This document shows positions 57,940-64,000 of a stretch of DNA of 64,000 bases, in pieces. Origin of the DNA: Phytomonas francai (lineage: Eukaryota; Euglenozoa; Kinetoplastea; Trypanosomatida; Trypanosomatidae). How positions within the stretch are numbered: the stretch's first letter is position 1; each line of letters begins with the position of its first letter. The stretch covers positions 328,589-392,588 of the forward strand of contig MJCC01000010.1 in the NCBI GenBank assembly GCA_001766655.1, read 5' to 3'. A model generated the notes under the pieces. The model did no database searches and was not told the origin of the DNA. It saw only the letters and a list, made by a program, of their open reading frames with translations. The position numbers were made by a program, and so were the translations under genes.

Positions 57940-59187
57940 TTAAATATGATGAGACCTTCGTCGTTTCCACTCTAGCCATCTGAAGGTGTTGTGTGCAGGC
58001 AACATCAAGTCTGACGGCCGACATGCAGAGGGAGGGACGGTGAACCACTCATCCTGTAGAAGCTTTTCGGCCTGCAAGCGTTCGGATGGCTCGAGCTGCA
58101 ACATCTTAGACATAAATGTGACTTCCCTGGGTTGAATAGAAAGGTTAGCACAACGCGACGCTAATGTGTTGGACTTGCCAACTGGAATGCGTGTTATATA
58201 CGAACGAAAGTCTTCGTTTGAATATGTGTAGCTCTTTGGAGATGGAGACCCAAGCCAATCAAAAATACTCGAAATCGCCTCCACCTCATTGTGCCCACTT
58301 ACAAACAACGTGCCACCACTGAGCATCTCGAAAAGAATGCACCCGCAGCACCATATATCTAACGGCATCTGATAACGAGTAGCATGGGACCCCACCAGCA
58401 GAAGTTCTGGGGGCCTGTAATTAACTGTACAAGGGGGGCCTGTCAGCTTTTGATTTACATCTGAGGCCAAGTATCTTGACCACCCAAAATCAATCAACTT
58501 CAGAATCCCGTTCATGTCAACCATGACGTTGCTCGGTTTAAGGTCCCTATGAATGACCTTATGTTTATGCAGATAAGCCACAGCTGCAAGGAGTTGCCTG
58601 AAAATACACTTTATGACAGGAAGGGGCATCCTCAGGGCGCTTGTTACTCGTCCCGAGGCGGTGACGTTCTGCCAATGCCTCATTAGCGAGACCAAGTCGT
58701 ATGAAATGACGGGCATGAACACAATTAGGGTCCCATTAAGCAAAATATGATAGTCTACTGCCTGTACTATGTTTGGATGTGAAAGTGTAGTCAAAAAATG
58801 CAGCTCGCGGAAGGTAGTATTGTGAAGGCCAAAAAGGGATCTCTCACTACTGTGCAGAAACCTAATCATATGCTTCATCGTTAAATATGACTTGGCTAGA
58901 GTATCGTAAACAAGGAATACTTCACCAAAACTACCCTCACCAATTTTTACAAGTTTGCGATAGCGACTATTGATATCATCAATTCCTGGCACTAAAGATA
59001 CAGAAGCACCATTGTCTAGCGCAGATGTTTGTGCGACTAGAGCCTTGTATTGCTCTATCACATCGTGCGTGTGTTGTTCTGTCTCTTCCATCGGCTCACG
59101 GTAAGGTGAAAAGGAACGTTTTCTTTTTACAGAGGTAACAAGGGTGTAATCCCGCTCACATTTGTCATCTATTTTAGAGCTTTCCAT
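57940..59187 (-). CDS. CDK-like Ser/Thr protein kinase (CRK group)
   Basis: A 415-aa CMGC kinase with ATG at 59185-59187; four further codons lead to a GTG. It has the glycine loop IGEGSFGEV (about 82-90), the ATP-binding Lys in YLTMKHM, a FRELHFL helix in the position of the PSTAIRE cyclin-binding helix, HRDLKPSN (about 210), DFG (about 232) and the CMGC-type NYRPPELLL activation-segment end with Thr/Tyr region. It should be catalytically active. An insertion around QNVTASGRV lies in the N-lobe/C-lobe hinge region. Kinetoplastids have about a dozen cdc2-related kinases controlling cell cycle and transcription; I cannot assign the number. The C-terminus is basic (WLEWKRRRSHH). Confidence 0.87.
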   Translation of the reverse strand: MESSKIDDKCERDYTLVTSVKRKRSFSPYREPMEETEQHTHDVIEQYKALVAQTSALDNGASVSLVPGIDDINSRYRKLVKIGEGSFGEVFLVYDTLAKSYLTMKHMIRFLHSSERSLFGLHNTTFRELHFLTTLSHPNIVQAVDYHILLNGTLIVFMPVISYDLVSLMRHWQNVTASGRVTSALRMPLPVIKCIFRQLLAAVAYLHKHKVIHRDLKPSNVMVDMNGILKLIDFGWSRYLASDVNQKLTGPPCTVNYRPPELLLVGSHATRYQMPLDIWCCGCILFEMLSGGTLFVSGHNEVEAISSIFDWLGSPSPKSYTYSNEDFRSYITRIPVGKSNTLASRCANLSIQPREVTFMSKMLQLEPSERLQAEKLLQDEWFTVPPSACRPSDLMLPAHNTFRWLEWKRRRSHHI

Positions 59188-59529
59188 TATAATGAGCACC
59201 TTCCTTAAGCTTAATATGGACAGTACGTATTAATGAAAAAATATAAACAAGGGGCATCGTGAAGAAAGTAAAAAATGATTCATTGAAGTATAATGTCATG
59301 TTCTTATTAATCACAGGATTTAAATACTAATTTTCCCCTCAACATGTTCATTTTCGCGCATAAATTTGAGATTTTAATGCTGAAAAAATTCCGCTTATAT
59401 AGGTGATACAGCATTCCATATTATTGTTTTTTTATTATTATTAACGCTTATGAATATTCCAAAGCACACACTATATCGAACCTTATATTATTTAATTATA
59501 AGCGATACCAATCGATTTAACATATATAT
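59188..59529. other. AT-rich spacer, nothing recognised
   Basis: About 342 bases with T runs near 59426-59440 and no gene. Confidence 0.5.
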
Positions 59530-60948
59530 TTACTCAGCGGCAGGGGTCGCTTTGGGAAACTGAAGCATCTCCATTCCCATCATATACGGCCGAAGCACCT
59601 CTGGTATAATGACACCTTCGTCTGTTTGGAAGTTTTCACAAATACAGCACATCACTCGTGTGACGGCGCACAGTGTACCGTTCAACATATGGCAAAACTC
59701 TTTGGCGGCGGTAGCTGAGGTCCCTCGGAGGTTCGGGCCGTAACGGCAGTTGACAGATCGTGCTTGATAGTCAGTACAGTTGCTGCATGAGACCAGCTCA
59801 CGGAACGCACCTGATCCTGGGAACCACCCTTCCAGGTCATACTTCTTGGCAGCAGCATTGTTAAGGGCGCCTGAGCAGATGGAAACAACACGATAAGGCA
59901 GACCAAGGCTTTCATTGAATTCTTGGGAGGTTTTAATGAGATCTTCAAGCATTTGCCACGATACATCGTCACGTGGAGAGCACAAAATGAACTGTTCAAT
60001 CTTGTCAAACTGGTGAACACGAAAGATTCCAAGTGTGTCGCGTCCGTGCGCACCAGCTTCCTTTCGGAAGCAGGACGACATTCCGGCATACTTGAGCGGT
60101 TCCTTTAGCTCTGAGAACCATTTACCACGGTGATAAGCCGCGATAGGCATTTCACTGGTAGCGATGAGGTACTTATCCTCCCCATCGCCGGATACTTTGT
60201 AAAGCGCGTCATCGAAGTCCGAAAGCTGTGCCACCTCACCAGTTACATCTTTGTTGAGAAAAAAAGGTGGGTAAAAGGCCTCGTAGCCACGCTGAATAAG
60301 AAAGTTTAAGCCATATGAGATAAGAGCGACCTGAAGCTGCACAAGACCCCCACGCAGAACAAAGGCACGTCCGCCTGACATTGAGGTGACTGCTTTTGAG
60401 GTGTCCATGAGTCCGAGGCGCTCCATCACGTCAACGTGATTGAGCTGCTTGCGAGATGTGACGTCGCCCCAGGTGCGAATCAGGAGGTTGCCGGTATCCT
60501 CATCCTGGGAGATGGGCACGCTCTCATGAACGATATTGCCTACCTCAGAGAGTATTTTGTCTCGCTTAGACACCAATTCATCCGCATCTTTACCCAGATT
60601 ACTCACATGTGTGGAAAGTTCCTTTGACAGCTCTATAAGCTGTCGGATACAAAGATTGGCGAGCTTGTCAGTGACCAACTGACCCTTTTTCATTTCGTCG
60701 ATGATGTCTGCCGGGATCGTAGATACGTCACCATCCGCTTCTTTCGCCTTCTTCTTTGAACTTACAGCCTTGCTGCAGTTGTTGATCATTTTCTTTGTTG
60801 ACTCTGTGATATATTGAGTCTCTCGCCATGCTTTGTCCAACTCGATGATCTTGTCCACAATAGCAGGATCAGCAAACCGTCGACGCTCGGACTCACGAAC
60901 TAAGTCGGCGGTAGTTTCCTCACGAAACAGCTTGATATCTAAGACCAT
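59530..60948 (-). CDS. Seryl-tRNA synthetase, cytosolic type
   Basis: A 472-aa class II aminoacyl-tRNA synthetase with ATG at 60946-60948; nine upstream codons lead to a TTG. The start MVLDIKLFRE and the long N-terminal coiled coil (about 30-140), which binds the tRNA-Ser extra arm, are typical. Motif 2 is present as FRKEAGAHGRDTLGIFRVHQF (about 290-312), and motif 3 near 418-445 (LNGTLCAVTRV and EGVIIPEVLRPYM). The enzyme charges tRNA-Ser and tRNA-Sec. Kinetoplastids usually have one SerRS for cytosol and mitochondria, so dual localisation is possible; no separate presequence is visible. A purine tract (61021-61051) with CT at 61011 marks a likely splice acceptor 63 nt upstream. Confidence 0.97.
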   Translation of the reverse strand: MVLDIKLFREETTADLVRESERRRFADPAIVDKIIELDKAWRETQYITESTKKMINNCSKAVSSKKKAKEADGDVSTIPADIIDEMKKGQLVTDKLANLCIRQLIELSKELSTHVSNLGKDADELVSKRDKILSEVGNIVHESVPISQDEDTGNLLIRTWGDVTSRKQLNHVDVMERLGLMDTSKAVTSMSGGRAFVLRGGLVQLQVALISYGLNFLIQRGYEAFYPPFFLNKDVTGEVAQLSDFDDALYKVSGDGEDKYLIATSEMPIAAYHRGKWFSELKEPLKYAGMSSCFRKEAGAHGRDTLGIFRVHQFDKIEQFILCSPRDDVSWQMLEDLIKTSQEFNESLGLPYRVVSICSGALNNAAAKKYDLEGWFPGSGAFRELVSCSNCTDYQARSVNCRYGPNLRGTSATAAKEFCHMLNGTLCAVTRVMCCICENFQTDEGVIIPEVLRPYMMGMEMLQFPKATPAAE

Positions 60949-61010
60949 TTGGATCTTCTTTTTTTTTAAGGGCAACTAAATACTGAATGAGTTACAAACT
61001 AATAGGACAG

Positions 61011-61051
61011 CTTCACGTAAGGGATAGGAAAAGGAGAAGTAAAGGGATGAA
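61011..61051 (-). promoter_or_regulatory. Predicted trans-splicing acceptor for seryl-tRNA synthetase
   Basis: On the transcript a T/C-rich tract (complement of 61021-61051) precedes the first AG at 61012-61011, giving a 62-nt leader to the SerRS ATG. Confidence 0.45.
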
Positions 61052-61201
61052 AGTTTCTCTCTTTTTTTTCGAATGCAACACAGGCATCAGCAGCTAGCAA
61101 AACTGAACACATTCAACTCAGGAGCAATGAGAGAAAATATTTCCCTCCAATAATCATAGCAGCTCTTGCTACATAAACATGAAGCTTTCGGTAAATGTAG
61201 T

Positions 61202-63220
61202 TTACATATCAGATATTCTGAGAGAAAGTATTTCTCTTTCAATCATGGGGCCGGGGTCGGCGCTGGCGCCTGGAACAGTACCCTCTTTGTCGCTTTCACA
61301 ACATTTAAGACAAATCAGTACGACAGCCTCGACGAAATCCTCTAGCGTTAATTCAAAATCGGCCGCTACTTCAGCATCAAGGGCAGACCCACCTCCGCTC
61401 GCTTTTTCAAACACTTCGTAACCAAGGTCACCTTGAGGCGTATTGAACCCAGATGGAAGCGGACCCGATAACTGTGTGGTGGTGGAATAGCGCGTGCGTA
61501 GTGGGAACAGCACACATATCGTACTCCGTAACTCTAGTCCATGCTTAACTAGCAAAGGGCCAAGAAAACGCATTAAGAAGCGCACCGAGAGGAAGCGGTG
61601 TGTTGCATCGTTGTGTTCCAGTTCAACTAGTGCATGAAAGATCCGCTGCAAAGAATTAAGGTACGGCTTCACGTTAGCCTGATGAGTCCTTGTCTGGGGG
61701 AAGAGGGGGCTCACAGAGACGTTGCCGGAAAGTCGCTCCTCAACAAAATTGTTCAGCTTGTGGGCCAAAGTAACAAAGGAAGGTCCAACCACAACATTGT
61801 TCGCTAACCGTATCAGTACTTCGGTGAATTGTCGATAGTTGAGATTTGCTCTCAAGGTGTGCGCATCGTCGATAAACATGCTTTTGCTTTTACTCTCCTC
61901 ACTAGCGATAGACTCAGAGTTGTCGATGGTATAGTTATCTGTTCTTTCAGCTTGAATAGTGGCGACGACAGCAGAAACCACGGTACTCAGCATTACGACA
62001 CCACCTAGAATATGCATGTCGTTAAGAAACCGAAGAAGCTGCGGCATACTGACAAGCCCAGGTAAACGATGCTTCCACCACTTATTTGGTGTGGTAATAA
62101 AAGAGACATCATTTTGTAAGCAGCAACATTTATGAAATAGAGACTTTATCAACGTGTTAAAGCGAAGTAATATGGCCTTCGCGGATGCCACCACATGAGC
62201 CTTGCTTTCATCCGCTATGGTGCAAAGGTCTTCAATGTAGATAGAGGAAACGACATCTTCACATCCTGGGACAGACAGTGATGGGAGGTTTTGTGGGATG
62301 TTATTCAAGAAAGTAGCGTAGAACGGTTTGCTGATCGCACCGGTGAACTTGCAGGTACCATTCTTTTTTCCATCCTGCCAATATCCTTCAAAACGGCTGC
62401 CATCGGCATAGTAAAATGTACCTTTTCCTTCACGTATGCCATCTGAAAAGCTACCCTCGTAGATGTTGGTGTCGCAATCAAGCGGGATCATAAATTCCCC
62501 TGGTGTAACAAAGTCTTGTTCATTGATGGGATTATATATTGGCACATCGCTTGTATCTAGGTATGTAATGATTGTGGAGCGTCCTTGGCCAGAGGGGCGT
62601 CCTCGCACCCACGTGCCTTCGTATAGCTCGATATACTGTGTGGTACCTTTTCGCCATCCCATTTCACCGTTCCCGTGACGCTCATCTCTGAGCCAATCCC
62701 CCTCATAGCAATCGCCGTTGCTATAGATAAGAGTTCCGTGGCCATGCCGCTGGTCATCCAGCCACTCGCCATCATACGTATTACCATCCGGAAACTGCTG
62801 CCATCCACGACCGTTCCGTTTCCCATGTGCCCAGCCACCCTGATAAACGGCGCGACCACGGTGTGAGATGAACCTGCCAGATCCCTGACGAATAGAATTG
62901 ACAAGGTCCCCTTCATAATAATCACCATTTGCCCATATAAGCTGGCCTTTTCCGTTGGCTGCACCATGTTTAAAGTTACCTTTCACAGTATAACCATCCG
63001 CCCAGCGCATAACACCGGCGCCTTCCATCCGTCCGTTGCAAAAGGCTCCTTCGTATGTGAACCCCATAGACGTTTCTACTCGGCCAAACCCGTCAAGCTG
63101 ATCCTTTTCATTGACTTCACCCTCACAGTAGTTTATTATGCATGAAGGAAACACCCATGTCTCTGGAACCGTAAGCGCGGTAAGTATCTTATATGTAACT
63201 TCAGCTTCACTAGAGTCCAT
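61202..63220 (-). CDS. MORN-repeat protein, radial spoke head 10 (RSPH10B) like
   Basis: A 672-aa protein with ATG at 63218-63220. Residues about 45-310 contain nine MORN repeats (for example YEGAFCNGRMEGAG, YDGEWLDDQRHGHG, YEGSFSDGIREGKG). The repeat layout, with an insertion between repeats seven and eight and a late YYADGSRFEGYW unit, resembles radial spoke head 10 homologue B. The C-terminal 350 residues are helical (FNTLIKSLFHKC, NYRQFTEVLIRLANN) and similar in position to the RSPH10B C-domain. Radial spokes transmit signals from the central pair to dynein arms in the motile flagellum, which fits a flagellate. A generic MORN scaffold is the alternative. A splice acceptor is likely at 63251. 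Confidence 0.82.
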   Translation of the reverse strand: MDSSEAEVTYKILTALTVPETWVFPSCIINYCEGEVNEKDQLDGFGRVETSMGFTYEGAFCNGRMEGAGVMRWADGYTVKGNFKHGAANGKGQLIWANGDYYEGDLVNSIRQGSGRFISHRGRAVYQGGWAHGKRNGRGWQQFPDGNTYDGEWLDDQRHGHGTLIYSNGDCYEGDWLRDERHGNGEMGWRKGTTQYIELYEGTWVRGRPSGQGRSTIITYLDTSDVPIYNPINEQDFVTPGEFMIPLDCDTNIYEGSFSDGIREGKGTFYYADGSRFEGYWQDGKKNGTCKFTGAISKPFYATFLNNIPQNLPSLSVPGCEDVVSSIYIEDLCTIADESKAHVVASAKAILLRFNTLIKSLFHKCCCLQNDVSFITTPNKWWKHRLPGLVSMPQLLRFLNDMHILGGVVMLSTVVSAVVATIQAERTDNYTIDNSESIASEESKSKSMFIDDAHTLRANLNYRQFTEVLIRLANNVVVGPSFVTLAHKLNNFVEERLSGNVSVSPLFPQTRTHQANVKPYLNSLQRIFHALVELEHNDATHRFLSVRFLMRFLGPLLVKHGLELRSTICVLFPLRTRYSTTTQLSGPLPSGFNTPQGDLGYEVFEKASGGGSALDAEVAADFELTLEDFVEAVVLICLKCCESDKEGTVPGASADPGPMIEREILSLRISDM

Positions 63221-63250
63221 TGGCGTTTTTTATTCGACTTTTTCCCTACA

Positions 63251-63280
63251 CTATGTTGAAGAAAGAGGAAGACGAAAAGT
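63251..63280 (-). promoter_or_regulatory. Predicted trans-splicing acceptor for the MORN gene
   Basis: Transcript-strand C/T tract (complement of 63258-63279) with AG at 63252-63251, about 30 nt before the ATG at 63220. Confidence 0.4.
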
Positions 63281-63447
63281 ATGAAATTGATGTTTTTATT
63301 CAGAAAACATATAACTGAAAAGGGGGAAAAAACGTAGGATTGGGGTCCGTATGTTTATTTATTTACATTAACATTAATCGAATATAGACGTTTGATCATT
63401 TTTTTATTTTTAAGACAAATAATCTGCATGAATATATTACGTGGCAA

Positions 63448-64000
63448 TCATTGCCTTTGAGGAATGTACTTCGAAATAAAACTCTCGATAAATTCCTTGT
63501 CATCAAGAATTTTATTGTTCACCTTCTCATCTCGATTATACTTCTGAATTTTCATTTTTTTGCGCACTATACGACCTTGGCGTCGACTCAGCATCAAGTT
63601 GAGCTTGAGCTTGTCGACACCCAGCGTATCTCGTTGGTTTGTCCCATCTAGCATCTTGACAGAGTGCAACGCCATTGATTTATTACGAAACGTCAGCACA
63701 GCGTACTGTGACTTATTCAGCAGACTTCCCTTTTGGGTAATACGAAGCTCTACCTTGGGCTGATATGCATCAAAAACACTCCGCACAGTGTTTTTGCTTG
63801 TTCCGGGTTCTACAAAGCAATGCAAGCGGTACTCTTTTTTGGCATCCTTTTTGACAGATTTTTTCCCCTTAGTGACCTTTTTTTTAGCGCTAGCACCTTC
63901 ATCATTGCTATCAACATCTGAAAGAAGGTCTTCATCTTTTTGAACAGACTCTGTCATGATTTCTGTTCGCATTACCTTCTTGGTTGCACCTCGACGTTTT
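63448..64000 (-). CDS. RRM-like basic RNA-binding protein, probably 5'-incomplete
   Basis: The frame ends at 63448 and is open to the right edge, so the N-terminus may lie outside the window. An in-frame ATG at 63970-63972 would give 174 residues, but the nine codons before it (KRRGATKKV) look coding. After an acidic, Lys-rich linker (residues about 15-50) comes a domain with an RRM-like alternation (YRLHCFVEP, then VELRIT, then SQYAVLTFRNKSMALHSVKML, then LKLNLML). A Lys/Arg-rich tail follows (RRQGRIVRKKMKIQ). This would suit a nucleolar or ribosome-associated RNA-binding protein. The RRM call is by pattern and moderate. Confidence 0.6.
   Translation of the reverse strand, partial: KRRGATKKVMRTEIMTESVQKDEDLLSDVDSNDEGASAKKKVTKGKKSVKKDAKKEYRLHCFVEPGTSKNTVRSVFDAYQPKVELRITQKGSLLNKSQYAVLTFRNKSMALHSVKMLDGTNQRDTLGVDKLKLNLMLSRRQGRIVRKKMKIQKYNRDEKVNNKILDDKEFIESFISKYIPQRQ

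Overview
The window looks like a piece of a kinetoplastid (most likely trypanosomatid) nuclear chromosome. I count 26 protein-coding genes. All lie on the minus strand, all are intronless, and they are separated by AT-rich spacers with homopolymer runs, TA microsatellites and polypyrimidine tracts upstream of several start codons. That is the layout of one polycistronic unit processed by trans-splicing, transcribed from base 64000 towards base 1, with no strand switch inside the window. Gene content fits: two adjacent PIF1-family helicases, an EF-hand soluble pyrophosphatase of the acidocalcisomal VSP1 type, a MORN-repeat radial-spoke protein and several large proteins with no obvious family. 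I cannot name the genus. No tRNA, rRNA, CRISPR array or transposon was recognised.

Layout in transcription order (right to left): an RRM-like basic protein cut by the window edge; MORN/RSPH10B-like protein; seryl-tRNA synthetase; CDK-like kinase; NIF3-like protein; PSP1-domain protein; a 761-aa disordered protein with a Cys-rich basic tail; exocyst Sec15; MCT-1/Tma20; a mitochondrial DEAD-box helicase; a small unknown; VSP1-type pyrophosphatase; a 72-aa coiled-coil protein; pterin-carbinolamine dehydratase; RAD51 paralogue; proteasome alpha-4; CaMKK/SnAK-like kinase; a mitochondrial protein that resembles PEP carboxykinase with a lost P-loop; a cytochrome-b5-reductase-like protein with an eroded NAD site; an unknown 531-aa protein; a Sec20-like SNARE; a 1948-aa coiled-coil protein with a calponin-homology-like region; a 1292-aa membrane protein with START-like regions; PIF1-like helicase B; PIF1-like helicase A; and a Lys/Pro-rich basic protein cut by the left edge.

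Neighbours do not form a metabolic operon, as is usual for kinetoplastid units. The most notable observations are a 200-bp tract that is identical between the two PIF1 genes over helicase motifs V-VI while its flanks diverge (recent gene conversion), the apparent PEPCK pseudoenzyme, the eroded reductase, sharply bounded GC-rich blocks inside otherwise moderate-GC genes, and G-quadruplex-prone tracts on the transcribed strand between genes. Start codons were set at the first in-frame ATG. Several longer open frames begin at TTG or GTG and were trimmed.
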